The notes under the pieces are model-generated. The model made no database searches. It was not told where the DNA came from and saw only the letters and a list, made by a program, of their open reading frames with translations. A stretch of 59,291 bases of DNA from Mariprofundus sp. EBB-1 (GTDB lineage Bacteria; Pseudomonadota; Zetaproteobacteria; Mariprofundales; Mariprofundaceae). Shown piece by piece: positions 37,481 to 45,806 of the stretch (positions within the stretch are counted from its first letter, which is position 1; every line of letters begins with the position of its first letter). The position numbers and the translations under genes are program-made. The stretch covers positions 1-59,291 of the forward strand of contig NZ_RCFQ01000017.1 in the NCBI RefSeq assembly GCF_003665155.1. The letters are read 5' to 3'.

Positions 37481-39109
37481 ATGCGTTTAGCGAAAACGCT
37501 GCGTAATAATCTCCTTTTCTTATTGGTGGAATCCGGTTCCCAGATACAGCTATTGCAACAATATACCGAAGAGGAAGATGCAAGCCTGATTCAGCGTGTT
37601 ATGGAACGCCGAGGTTATGCATATAATCTTAACCTGCGCATTCAAAACAGCTGCATAGAAATGCTGAGTGATAGCCAGATTGGTGAAGGCGTGACCATTC
37701 GCACTGTCGGTATTATTGCAACAGAGCTTACAAATATCACGATTCTATCTCGTGATTGCATACAGCAACTTGGTGATTTACGGCATAATCACCGGCTTGA
37801 TTTGAAAGCTTATCAGCCGGCACTGCGACAGGTCTGTAAAAGTATGGTGCTGATTGAAGATGCCTTGATGGGAAGTGATACACGACTTGCTCTTAAAATC
37901 GGTCACGGTGAGTACAAACTGAACCGAATCTCTCAAAAGTTATTGAAAGCGTTTACAGCTCAGTTGAAGCAGAAAAAATATACAGAAGATCTGGTTACCG
38001 GTCTGTTTGTTGCGCATAGCCTTGGCCAGATGGGTGATGCACTGTTGCGCATCAGCGAATCGATTATTTCCAACAATATTGGTCAACCTATGGATATGCA
38101 GCGTTATCACGCAATGCAGGAGACTATCACCGCCTGGAAGGGCGAAAATATGATGGACAATATAGATATTCAGCAGCTTGCAGAAACACGCTCTGGCAGT
38201 GGTATCTCATCAATTCAAGAGATAGACAGTGATCAGCCTCGGGTGATCTATAAAAGTGGAGAGAAACGCAAACTTAAAGAAGAACTGCATGGAGTGGAAA
38301 CCTGGCATGCAGTGTATCCAGGTTTGGCACCGCAAGTACTGGCTTACAACAAACGCAGTGATGGAGCATCCTTATTGATTGAGCACTTGAACGGGATGAC
38401 GCTGGAGCAAATTGTACTGCATGAACCGATGCGTATGATGACTCAGGCGATTCAAGCGCTTGGTAAAACAGTGACCTCGGTTTGGAAAACTAGCCGAACC
38501 AATATTCCTGTCTCTGCCGGTTTTATTCGCCAGACACGCAAACGTCTGGCTGATGTTTATGCCGTGCACCCATCATTTCGGCAGGGCAATGCACGGATTT
38601 GTGCATCGACGCTATCTACATTTGAGTCGTTGCTTGTAGCTGCTGAAAAAATTGAGAAAAAGCTGTCTCTTCCGAACAGCGTTCTGATCCATGGCGATTT
38701 CAATGTTGATAACATCCTGTATGACCCGGAAAGCAAAAGCATTCGTTTTATCGACCTGCATCGCTCAACCTATATGGATTATGTACAGGATGTGTCGGTA
38801 TTTATGGTCTCAAATTATCGATTGCAGGTGTTCGATAGCTCTATTCGCCGCCGTATTCGTAAACAGGTGTGTGATTTTTATGCTATTGCACGAAAGTATG
38901 CAAAAAAGAACAATGACCATACATTTGAGGTTCGCCTGGCTCTTGGCCTGGCGCGCTCATTTGCTACCTCAACACGTTTTATTCTGGACGAATCCATGGC
39001 ACAGCGTATGTTTTTGCGTGCGCACTATCTGTTGTTACAGGTAACGCAATGTGACATGAAGAAACCCCAGCGTTACCGATTGCCAATCAAGGAGATATTC
39101 AGTGACTAA
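37481..39109 (+). CDS. PhoU-like / aminoglycoside phosphotransferase-fold fusion
   Basis: 542 residues. The first 230 are helical and look PhoU-like (two stretches of LxxLGDLRHNHRLDL and VAHSLGQMGDALLRI character). From about 240 an APH-type kinase follows, with VLIHGDFNVDNILYD near residue 404 and IRFIDLHRS near 425; the catalytic HGD, Asn and Asp are present. It resembles small-molecule kinases such as ThrB or choline kinases, but its substrate is unknown. It overlaps the next gene by eight bases, and together with five genes downstream forms one operon. Confidence 0.8.
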   Translation: MRLAKTLRNNLLFLLVESGSQIQLLQQYTEEEDASLIQRVMERRGYAYNLNLRIQNSCIEMLSDSQIGEGVTIRTVGIIATELTNITILSRDCIQQLGDLRHNHRLDLKAYQPALRQVCKSMVLIEDALMGSDTRLALKIGHGEYKLNRISQKLLKAFTAQLKQKKYTEDLVTGLFVAHSLGQMGDALLRISESIISNNIGQPMDMQRYHAMQETITAWKGENMMDNIDIQQLAETRSGSGISSIQEIDSDQPRVIYKSGEKRKLKEELHGVETWHAVYPGLAPQVLAYNKRSDGASLLIEHLNGMTLEQIVLHEPMRMMTQAIQALGKTVTSVWKTSRTNIPVSAGFIRQTRKRLADVYAVHPSFRQGNARICASTLSTFESLLVAAEKIEKKLSLPNSVLIHGDFNVDNILYDPESKSIRFIDLHRSTYMDYVQDVSVFMVSNYRLQVFDSSIRRRIRKQVCDFYAIARKYAKKNNDHTFEVRLALGLARSFATSTRFILDESMAQRMFLRAHYLLLQVTQCDMKKPQRYRLPIKEIFSD

Positions 39110-39998
39110 CCTTAAAATTGGAGTCATCGGTTTGCCGGGGAAATGGTCCAGTGAAGTGCTTGCCCAAGCGGTAATGATGCGCACCGGGGCACCATGCCCT
39201 GTGATTGATATACAGGATGTGTGGCTTGATCTGGCCGATAATGCTTTACGGTACGGAGGTCTTAATCTGTGCGATTTTGATGGATTATTGGTTAAAAAAA
39301 TAGGTTCGGAATATAGTCCCAATTCACTTGATCGACTGGAGTTGTTACGTGTAGCAGAAGCTGCAGGTGTACGCGTGTTCAGCCCTGCATTGAATATCTT
39401 ACGCCTGATTGACCGATTAAGCTGCACCGTTACCCTCCATAATCATGCAATCCCGATGCCTCCGACCTGCATTACGGAACATAGTGAAAAAGCGCTTGAA
39501 ATGGTAAACCGCTTTGGTAGCGCAGTATTCAAACCACTTTATTCAACCAAGGCGCGCGGCATGATGGTAATTGATGCCGCTGATTCAGAGACAGTGCAAC
39601 GCCAGCAGATTTCCAGCTTTCAGCAGCAGCACCCGATGATGTATATCCAGAAAAAAATAGTTCTGCCGGGCCGAGATCTTGGTATGGTCTTTTTAGGTGG
39701 TGAATATCTGGGTACATATGCGCGGGTATCGCAGTCGGATACTTGGAATACCACCATCCTCAGTGGTGGAAAATATGCTGCATATAAGCCTTCACAGGAG
39801 TTGATTGATCTGGCCTATGCGGCTCAGAAACCATTTAATATGGACTTCACTACTGTCGATGTGGCTGAATCAGAAACGGGGCCCATAGTCTTTGAAGTGT
39901 CAGCTTTTGGAGGTTTTCGAGGTGCAAAAGAGGGAATCGGTATTGATGTTGCAACGCTCTATGTTGACTATGCAGTAAAAACATTGAAAGGTGGTTAA
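39102..39998 (+). CDS. GAK-type ATP-grasp enzyme
   Basis: 298 residues of RimK-like ATP-grasp type. The ATP-binding segments are AVFKPLYSTKARGMMVID and MYIQKKIVLPGRDLGM, and a metal-binding segment is PIVFEVSAFGGFRGAKEGIG. It fits the ATP-grasp member of the GAK arrangement (Grasp, Amphi-Trp, Kinase). Such enzymes join a carboxylate to an amine using ATP, but the acceptor is not known. It begins inside the previous gene, and the kinase gene starts two bases after its stop. Confidence 0.8.
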   Translation: MTNLKIGVIGLPGKWSSEVLAQAVMMRTGAPCPVIDIQDVWLDLADNALRYGGLNLCDFDGLLVKKIGSEYSPNSLDRLELLRVAEAAGVRVFSPALNILRLIDRLSCTVTLHNHAIPMPPTCITEHSEKALEMVNRFGSAVFKPLYSTKARGMMVIDAADSETVQRQQISSFQQQHPMMYIQKKIVLPGRDLGMVFLGGEYLGTYARVSQSDTWNTTILSGGKYAAYKPSQELIDLAYAAQKPFNMDFTTVDVAESETGPIVFEVSAFGGFRGAKEGIGIDVATLYVDYAVKTLKGG

Positions 39999-39999
39999 A

Positions 40000-41199
40000 A
40001 TGAGTCACGGAATAACTAAGGAAGAGCTGCGCAGCACGATGCTTGCAGATGTTAGCCTGTGTGAAGAGACACTAGAGCTGGCGCTACCAGAAATGCAGAT
40101 TCTAATTCGAAGCAATTCAATGCAGTTGCTGAATATATTGCGTCATTATTTCCAACATATCGTGTCTCCTATTAAGAGTACTTCATCTGTGAATGATGGT
40201 ATTGCGATAGAAGTAGTAGCGATAGAATCTCCAGTCATCAATCTTGACTTGCCGTTGCATGACTGGTCACGTGAAGCAGGTAAACGTGGAAAGAAAGATG
40301 CATATCTCGACCTGGATGACGGACGTTGCATTTATAAGGTGCGAACCGGCATGACTTTTTTGCAAAGTTTGCAGCATCGGATTGCAGCAGGCCCATGTAT
40401 TACGAATAGCAATCAAGTGATTAATTTCATTAATAACCAATATATAAACCTATTACAGCAACGTGGTTACTTAATCTGTCATGCAGCAGCATTGGCTGAA
40501 AATAATAGAGCTATCGCTATTGCCGGTTTTTCCGGTGGTGGAAAATCGACCACGATGCTGCATTTGATGTCTGATCCGCGTTTTGATTATGTCACGAATG
40601 ATCGCCTATTTATTCGTGCAGATGAAGAGGGCATGTGTGCGCGTGGCATCCCTAAACTTCCGCGTGTGAATCCAGGTACGCTGCTGCATAACCCGCAATT
40701 GAAAGAGATCTTACCCCAAGAGCGCATTGCCGAGTTACAAGACATACCACAGCAAGCATTGTGGAATCTGGAAGAAAAGTATGATGTCGATATTGCCGCG
40801 GTATATGGTGAATCACGTTTTTCCGCTGAGCCTGAACTGGCACACTTTCTGATTCTGAATTGGTCACACGATAGTCAGGTTCAAACACAGGTTACCGAGG
40901 TGAATCTGGCAGAACGAAGCGAACTGCTCGATGCCATTATGAAATCTTCAGGGCCATTTTATCAATATGCCGATGGTAGTTTCTATCGTGATCATACGCA
41001 TCTGAATCGAGATGCCTATATTTGCATGCTTGCAGGGGTTCATGTCTATGAAGTGAGCGGTCGTGTTGATTTTGAATGCGTACAACAATTTTGTCTACAG
41101 CAGTTATGTGAAATCTCACCATCATACAATACAGTCACAAAATCAGCTTCCGAAACAGTAAGGGTCGATGATGGGCCTAAAATAAGATATCCGGTTTAA
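40000..41199 (+). CDS. HprK-related kinase (GAK system, HprK-related kinase B type)
   Basis: 399 residues. The P-loop AIAGFSGGGKSTT near residue 172-184 and the downstream VTNDRLFI and GIPKLPRVNPGTL follow the HPr kinase/phosphorylase C-terminal domain. In HprK this phosphorylates a Ser of HPr; no ptsH is here. The extended N- and C-terminal parts are not of the standard HprK type. The ATG at 40000 with GAAAGGTGG upstream is preferred over the GTG at 39991. A kinase of unknown target inside the GAK-like operon. Confidence 0.8.
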   Translation: MSHGITKEELRSTMLADVSLCEETLELALPEMQILIRSNSMQLLNILRHYFQHIVSPIKSTSSVNDGIAIEVVAIESPVINLDLPLHDWSREAGKRGKKDAYLDLDDGRCIYKVRTGMTFLQSLQHRIAAGPCITNSNQVINFINNQYINLLQQRGYLICHAAALAENNRAIAIAGFSGGGKSTTMLHLMSDPRFDYVTNDRLFIRADEEGMCARGIPKLPRVNPGTLLHNPQLKEILPQERIAELQDIPQQALWNLEEKYDVDIAAVYGESRFSAEPELAHFLILNWSHDSQVQTQVTEVNLAERSELLDAIMKSSGPFYQYADGSFYRDHTHLNRDAYICMLAGVHVYEVSGRVDFECVQQFCLQQLCEISPSYNTVTKSASETVRVDDGPKIRYPV

Positions 41200-41211
41200 T
41201 AAGGTAGATAT

Positions 41212-41913
41212 ATGAGTACCAATTATGCGGTCTTTATTCGGCATGGGGATTATCATCATCAAGCCGCCACACCGGGAGCCTATCAACCTTTTCCTCTTAC
41301 AAATGAAGGGGAAGAACAGGTGGAAAACTGTATCGCGAAACTCATTCGATTCAGTCAGCAGCATGATTTAACCATCGCTCCTACACTACACAGCTCAATT
41401 CTGCTGCGTGCCTGGAGCACCGCAGAAATTATTCGTCGGAAACTGGCAACTATTATTCCGAATGAAAGCTATTCACTGGTCGAAACAGAGCAGTTGTGTG
41501 AGCGATCAGTTGGTAGTCTGGCCAATCTTTCTATCTCCGAAATCGAACAGGTCGTGCAGGATGATCCTCGTTATGAAAGACCACCTTCCGGGTGGAAATC
41601 TGATAGTTATTATCGGCTACCATATCCGGGTTCAGAGTCATTGATGCAGGCAGGCGAACGCGTGTCGGCCTACATCAATCAGGTAATGTCTACACTGCCT
41701 GAAAATGCATCCTTAATGCAGTTATTTATAGGTCACGGGGCAGCATTTCGGCACGCTGCTTGTGATCAATCCATGTTGGGTTTTGATGATATTAAAAAAC
41801 TTAGCATGTTTCACGCTGAACCAATCTATTTTACACTGAATGAAGATACAGGGTGGCAACACCGCGCAGGCGAATGGAAAATACGTTCGCAGCATTCAAA
41901 TTATACGGACTAA
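41212..41913 (+). CDS. Histidine phosphatase family protein
   Basis: 233 residues. VFIRHGDYHH has the catalytic RHG motif and LFIGHGAAFRH the second catalytic His, so the active site is complete. It resembles phosphoglycerate mutase-like phosphatases rather than SixA in length. Placed between the kinase and the metallophosphoesterase, it may reverse the phosphorylation. The stop overlaps the next start (TAATG). Confidence 0.85.
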   Translation: MSTNYAVFIRHGDYHHQAATPGAYQPFPLTNEGEEQVENCIAKLIRFSQQHDLTIAPTLHSSILLRAWSTAEIIRRKLATIIPNESYSLVETEQLCERSVGSLANLSISEIEQVVQDDPRYERPPSGWKSDSYYRLPYPGSESLMQAGERVSAYINQVMSTLPENASLMQLFIGHGAAFRHAACDQSMLGFDDIKKLSMFHAEPIYFTLNEDTGWQHRAGEWKIRSQHSNYTD

Positions 41914-43286
41914 TGATGACAAACAAGAAAAAGCAATGTTCTCTACCCGATTACCATGGCCTCAAATGGCTGGATGATTCTTTACCTATAGCCTTGCCTG
42001 AGACCACGCGTGACTGGCTTGATTGTAGTAAACACGGACTTAGGCAACGCAAGACCAGCGGTTTGAAAAGCCGAAGTACGGTAAAATCACTACTGCAATC
42101 GCATGATTGGCAGTGGCCACATCGTTCGACCGTTTTTATCTCCGATCTACATGCTGATGGTGATGCACTGTTAGCATCTCTGGTTGCCAGTGGCGGTATA
42201 AAGAAAACAGGTAAGGATGATTATCACTTTAAACTTACAGAACAGGGACGATCCATGCTCTTTATCTTTGGCGGTGATTTCTTTGATAAAGGTCCGAGTA
42301 ATCTTCGTCTGTTGCGTGTATTGCACATGTTTATCAAAACAGGAGCACGTGTGCGACTCCTAGCAGGTAATCATGATATTCGTGTTTTATTCGGTATGCG
42401 CAGTGTAGGCCAGACAGAAGATCCACATAACGGTCATTTTTTTATCCGAATGGGAGCCAAAGCGATTCCTTTTCTGCTTGAAATTCGGGATGAGTATCTG
42501 TCTGACAACAATGCGCTGAAAGCGATGCCTGATGAAGAAACCTGTATCAAACGTTTGTTTCCGACTGAGGCCTGGTGGCAGCAGTTTCCAGAGATGGCCT
42601 CATGGGTGATGCCTCCAGAATCTATCAGCAGGGAGATGGCTAAAATTAAACATAAGGCTGAGCGCTTCGAGATGTTGTGTGAACAGGCCGGACTGAGTCT
42701 GCGTGAAGCCTATGCAGCAGCAGTTAAATGGCAGCAGTTGTTTTTATCACAAGAAGGGGAATTCTACTGGTTTTTCAAGCGTATGCGACTTGCATATCGC
42801 AAGGGTTCATTCCTGTTCGTACACGCAGGTATCGATGACCGAATTGCAGTGATGTTACGTGATAATAATACCGGCTTTTTGAATCAGCAGTTCAAGCAAC
42901 AGATTCAGGGGAGTCCCTTTGAATTTTATTACGGACCTGTAGCGAACACTATCCGTACCAAATACCGTACGATAGATATGCCATTGTCCGGAATTGGTGC
43001 CAAACAAGTGCGTGATGCGGGTATACATGCCATCGTGCATGGACACCGTAATTTACATCGAGGTCAACGTATTGCTCTGCGAAAAAAACTGCTTCATTTT
43101 GAATGTGATGTGACATTGGATCGTCACTCCCGACGAAAAGAAGGGCTACGCGGTGCAGGTGCTGGCGTTACCCTTGTTCAACCCTCCGGTTATATTCTAG
43201 GAATCAGTACAGACTATCGCGATATTAAAGTGTTTCATCCCGAATCCATCTTGGCGGACGCAGGAGATTTTCATGCAACAAAGTAA
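41913..43286 (+). CDS. Calcineurin-like metallophosphoesterase
   Basis: 457 residues with all five PPP-type motifs: VFISDLHADGD, FGGDFFDKGP, LLAGNHDIR, FLFVHAGIDD and IVHGHRN, which hold the two metal ions. PPP-like enzymes of this size remove phosphate from proteins or nucleotides. It is the second predicted phosphatase in the operon. The start is the ATG at 41913 or 41916; the gene overlaps its neighbours on both sides (14 bases with the next). Confidence 0.88.
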   Translation: MMTNKKKQCSLPDYHGLKWLDDSLPIALPETTRDWLDCSKHGLRQRKTSGLKSRSTVKSLLQSHDWQWPHRSTVFISDLHADGDALLASLVASGGIKKTGKDDYHFKLTEQGRSMLFIFGGDFFDKGPSNLRLLRVLHMFIKTGARVRLLAGNHDIRVLFGMRSVGQTEDPHNGHFFIRMGAKAIPFLLEIRDEYLSDNNALKAMPDEETCIKRLFPTEAWWQQFPEMASWVMPPESISREMAKIKHKAERFEMLCEQAGLSLREAYAAAVKWQQLFLSQEGEFYWFFKRMRLAYRKGSFLFVHAGIDDRIAVMLRDNNTGFLNQQFKQQIQGSPFEFYYGPVANTIRTKYRTIDMPLSGIGAKQVRDAGIHAIVHGHRNLHRGQRIALRKKLLHFECDVTLDRHSRRKEGLRGAGAGVTLVQPSGYILGISTDYRDIKVFHPESILADAGDFHATK

Positions 43287-43572
43287 GAAAGTTTTTCATC
43301 ATGAATCGTTGGAAGATACAAAATCTCTGCGAAGCCTTATGCAAGCGGTTACCGATGGCCTGGAAAGTGGTGAATTAAGTTTCAGCGATGACAGTGATGA
43401 GATTATCATGATTCCAAAAGGGTTGCTGCATTTCAAGCTTGCTGCTGCTCAGGAAGAAGGACGCAACCGCATAAATATCCGCGTGACATGGCATGATGAT
43501 GTTGATACGAAGCCGGCAAAAAAATCATTAGCCATTCGCAGCAAACAGAAAGAAAAGAGAAAGGGTGGCTAA
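43273..43572 (+). CDS. Amphi-Trp domain-containing protein
   Basis: 99 residues. It fits the small amphi-Trp domain found with GAK kinases: a helical first half (SLEDTKSLRSLMQAVTDGLESGEL), strands with IIMIPKGLLHFKLAA, and the end IRVTWHDD with the Trp. The tail is Lys-rich (KKSLAIRSKQKEKRKGG). It could be the carrier or substrate acted on by the kinase and ATP-grasp enzyme; this is inference. Last gene of the operon. Confidence 0.75.
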   Translation: MQQSKKVFHHESLEDTKSLRSLMQAVTDGLESGELSFSDDSDEIIMIPKGLLHFKLAAAQEEGRNRINIRVTWHDDVDTKPAKKSLAIRSKQKEKRKGG

Positions 43573-43600
43573 GCCTATTTTATCAAAATACTGTTATTGA

Positions 43601-43617
43601 ACTGTAAGGATTACAGT
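43601..43617 (+). promoter_or_regulatory. Perfect palindrome upstream of the NPCNPC repeat gene
   Basis: ACTGTAA GGA TTACAGT, arms of seven bases, lies 44 bases before the start at 43661, a position typical of an operator. I do not recognise the regulator; it is not a standard Fur or LexA box. Confidence 0.35.
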
Positions 43618-43660
43618 CTACTCTCGTCTAAGCATCAGTAATTCAAGAGAGGATATGAAT

Positions 43661-43915
43661 ATGAAATCAATGACAACATTAGCTATCGCACTGCTGCTTG
43701 CCTTGGGTCTGTCTGCTGCACCTGCATTTGCAGGCCATCATGATATGAACCCGTGCAACCCATGCTCAATGAAAAAAACGATGAATCCATGTAACCCGTG
43801 CGCCATGCAACATAAGATGAACCCATGTAATCCATGTGCCATGAAAAAGCATGCCAACCCATGCGATATGCAACATAAAATGAATCCGTGTAATCCTTGT
43901 TCTAAAGGGCATTAA
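43661..43915 (+). CDS. Exported Cys-rich NPCNPC repeat protein
   Basis: 84 residues. A signal peptide is clear (MKSMTTLAIALLLALGLS...AFA, cleaved before GHHDMNP). The mature part is four MNPCNPC(A/S)M-type units and one single NPC unit, spaced by KKT, QHK and KKH. Nine cysteines fall in about 60 residues, with Met and His between them. This composition suggests a periplasmic metal-binding protein, probably for a soft metal such as copper, but there is no direct evidence. The ATG at 43661 lies eight bases after AGAGG; an ATG at 43655 is too close to it. Confidence 0.8.
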   Translation: MKSMTTLAIALLLALGLSAAPAFAGHHDMNPCNPCSMKKTMNPCNPCAMQHKMNPCNPCAMKKHANPCDMQHKMNPCNPCSKGH

Positions 43916-43935
43916 TTCTTTATCTCAATCGTTGC

Positions 43936-43976
43936 CCCCCAAGACTCTGCGTGCAAAACGTGCAGAGTCTTGGGGG
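43936..43976. terminator. Strong bidirectional hairpin between convergent genes
   Basis: CCCCCAAGACTCTGC pairs perfectly with GCAGAGTCTTGGGGG over 15 bp, with an 11-base loop. It sits between the NPCNPC gene (plus) and the response regulator (minus). There is no long T-run on either side, so it may terminate weakly or protect transcript ends. Confidence 0.6.
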
Positions 43977-44039
43977 TCATTTACGTCACACGGTGTTTTT
44001 CAACGCTTAGAAAACGGACAATCATTGATAAGGTGATTG

Positions 44040-44501
44040 TTATGTAAGCAAGTTACGTGAACAAAACGGACAATCATATAACCCGGCATTCACGCATGTT
44101 GAGCGTGGGTTGTTTGCCTTTTCAGAAAGGTGTTTGTGGCATGGTAGAATGACATCTCTGACCTTTTCTAGTAAGGCTTCTGGATGAATAGGCTTATTTA
44201 AAACCATGCAGGTCTCTTGAACTGCTGTTTTGTTGTGTTCGCAATAAGCATTTCCTGAGATAAAAAAGATAATTTGGAACGGTAAGACTTTACGTATCGC
44301 CAATGCCAAATCATAACCACTGATACCGGGCATTGAGATGTCGCTAATAACAGCGATAGGAGACTCAAAACTGGCGGAATTCAGATATTGCATGTATTGA
44401 TTACCTGATTCAAAATAACATACGCGATAGCCTGCATCAGAAAGAATGGCGTCAGTGGTTTCGCGAATGAGTTCACTATCATCAATTACATGCAGCATCA
44501 T
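44040..44501 (-). CDS. Single-domain response regulator with Cys-containing tail
   Basis: 153 residues. The receiver domain has VIDDSE near the start, phosphoacceptor Asp in VISDISMPG (near residue 54) and the conserved Lys in VLNKPIHP. No output domain follows. Residues about 122-153 form a tail with four cysteines (LPCHK, TCVNAG, DCPFCSR), which could bind a metal. It lies between the two NPCNPC genes on the opposite strand, so it may sense or respond to the same signal; no kinase is adjacent. Confidence 0.75.
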   Translation of the reverse strand: MMLHVIDDSELIRETTDAILSDAGYRVCYFESGNQYMQYLNSASFESPIAVISDISMPGISGYDLALAIRKVLPFQIIFFISGNAYCEHNKTAVQETCMVLNKPIHPEALLEKVRDVILPCHKHLSEKANNPRSTCVNAGLYDCPFCSRNLLT

Positions 44502-44669
44502 GGATATAATTTATAGCATAGGATTTTAATAAACCAAACTATAATATTATTATGGTTATTGTTGGGGAGCATGCAACTTGCGGGATAATCTATATACACG
44601 CAAGCGAATAGAACCCATCTCCTAAATAGCAGGAGATATTTCTAACATCTGTTGTAAGAAGCGGGAGGC

Positions 44670-44707
44670 AATGCCGACTTCCACATCATGACCGGAGTAC
44701 CGGCATT
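44670..44707 (+). promoter_or_regulatory. Hairpin-forming leader before the NPCNPC-cytochrome gene
   Basis: AATGCCG near 44670 and CGGCATT near 44701 can pair, and CATCAT/ATGATG pair in a competing register. This lies just before the strong GGAGGAG site at 44714-44720. A further 7-bp hairpin (ATCTCCT/AGGAGAT) is upstream near 44618. Possible transcript regulation; not proven. Confidence 0.3.
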
Positions 44708-44726
44708 TATGATGGAGGAGATATCG

Positions 44727-45437
44727 ATGAATAATATATTAAGATTAATTTACGCCATGCTTATCAGCATAGGTTTGTTTAGCACCCCGGCCCTGGCTGG
44801 GTCACATGCGAACCCATGCAATCCATGCGGGATGCAAAAGCATATGAACCCATGTAACCCATGCAGTATGAAAAAACATATGAACCCGTGTAACCCATGC
44901 GCCATGAAAAAACATATGAATCCGTGTAACCCATGCAGCATGAAAAAACATATGAATCCGTGTAACCCATGCAGCATGAAAAAACATATGAACCCATGCA
45001 ATCCATGCGCCATGAAAAAACACTCCAATCCTTGCAGCATGAAACCCAATCCTTGTTCCATGAAGAACCCTTGCTCGATGGATGAGGATGCTGCTAATCA
45101 AAAGACACCGATTCGCAAACCTGCATTCAAAAACTATCAGGAAGCTGCGTCCCTCGGTGCCAAAATGTGGAAAGATGAAAGTTTAGGTACATCAGGATTG
45201 GCATGTCTCTCATGTCATGCAGATCATGAACTGTTGAATTTAGATCGTAATCAGAATTTCCCACATTATGTCAAGATGGTAGGTGATGTAGTGACACTGG
45301 ATCAGATGATCAACTACTGCATGCTTAATCCAATGAAAGGAAAACAGTTTGGAAAAAATTCAAAAGAACTCACTGCGATGGCGGCATATTATCGCGCCTA
45401 TCGTATGCAGTTCATGAAAGAACAACGCGCAAAGTAA
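44727..45437 (+). CDS. Exported NPCNPC-repeat cytochrome c
   Basis: 236 residues from the ATG at 44727, which follows GGAGGAG by eight bases; a longer reading at 44688 is less likely. A signal peptide (ending PALA-GSH) precedes six NPCNPC units of 12 residues each, mostly [12 protein letters not shown], then three short NPCSM units. A monohaem cytochrome c domain follows, with CLSCH at residues 160-164 and a possible Met ligand in MLNPMKG. It is thus a periplasmic electron carrier joined to a thiol-rich, probably metal-binding, region. The arrangement is unusual. Confidence 0.85.
   Translation: MNNILRLIYAMLISIGLFSTPALAGSHANPCNPCGMQKHMNPCNPCSMKKHMNPCNPCAMKKHMNPCNPCSMKKHMNPCNPCSMKKHMNPCNPCAMKKHSNPCSMKPNPCSMKNPCSMDEDAANQKTPIRKPAFKNYQEAASLGAKMWKDESLGTSGLACLSCHADHELLNLDRNQNFPHYVKMVGDVVTLDQMINYCMLNPMKGKQFGKNSKELTAMAAYYRAYRMQFMKEQRAK
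44808..45023 (+). repeat. Six 36-bp tandem repeats encoding NPCNPC units
   Basis: Units run 44808-44843, 44844-44879, 44880-44915, 44916-44951, 44952-44987 and 44988-45023. Units 4 and 5 are identical at every base. The others differ by few, mostly silent changes, which indicates recent duplication or gene conversion. The reading frame is kept throughout. Confidence 0.92.
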
Positions 45438-45806
45438 TAGGAGCTAAGTAGCGACGCTACCGTGATAGCGGTCTTTTGATTGAATTAGCTTTAATTGCTC
45501 GAAGGGTGAGGGACACGGATTGTTTGAATCAGCATTTGGCGCAATGGCTGAATTGGATGAGCCTCACCTTACCCTACGGGCGATCTAAAGCTTGTCCAAA
45601 CGGATCCTGCTTTTTGCGCCACAAAAAAAGAGCCAAAGATAACTCAGTGCTTCAAATCAAGCCGAGGTAAACAAACATCCGTACCCTCGAAATAGACCAC
45701 GCTCTATATATGCATTTGGAGTATTTGTTGCCAAGAATATGTTTAAGCTGACTAAGATACGGTGCGCAGCTGGACTAGTCAGTTATAAAATGAGTATGGA
45801 GTCATA
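45438..45806. other. Intergenic stretch with a short repeat-like ORF
   Basis: 369 bases. A weak stem at 45455-45470 (CGCTA/TAGCG) followed by GTCTTTT may terminate the cytochrome gene. A 64-codon ORF (45476-45670), with the segment LTLPYGRSKACPNGSC, resembles ORFs I remember from a common intergenic repeat in proteobacteria; it is probably not translated. Nothing else is recognisable. Confidence 0.35.

Noticed and set aside
43601-43617. LexA box
   Set aside because: CTGT and ACAG are present but the spacing is seven bases, not eight, and no SOS gene follows.
44808-45023. CRISPR array
   Set aside because: The 36-bp units are back to back with no spacers and are in frame within a coding sequence.
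44750-45101. Long minus-strand ORFs with [10 protein letters not shown]-type repeats
   Set aside because: They are the mirror of the in-frame NPCNPC repeats on the plus strand and come from its codon pattern.
45476-45670. 64-codon ORF with LPYGRSKACPNGSC
   Set aside because: It resembles a frequently seen spurious ORF from an intergenic repeat; no ribosome site and no protein-like conservation that I can support.
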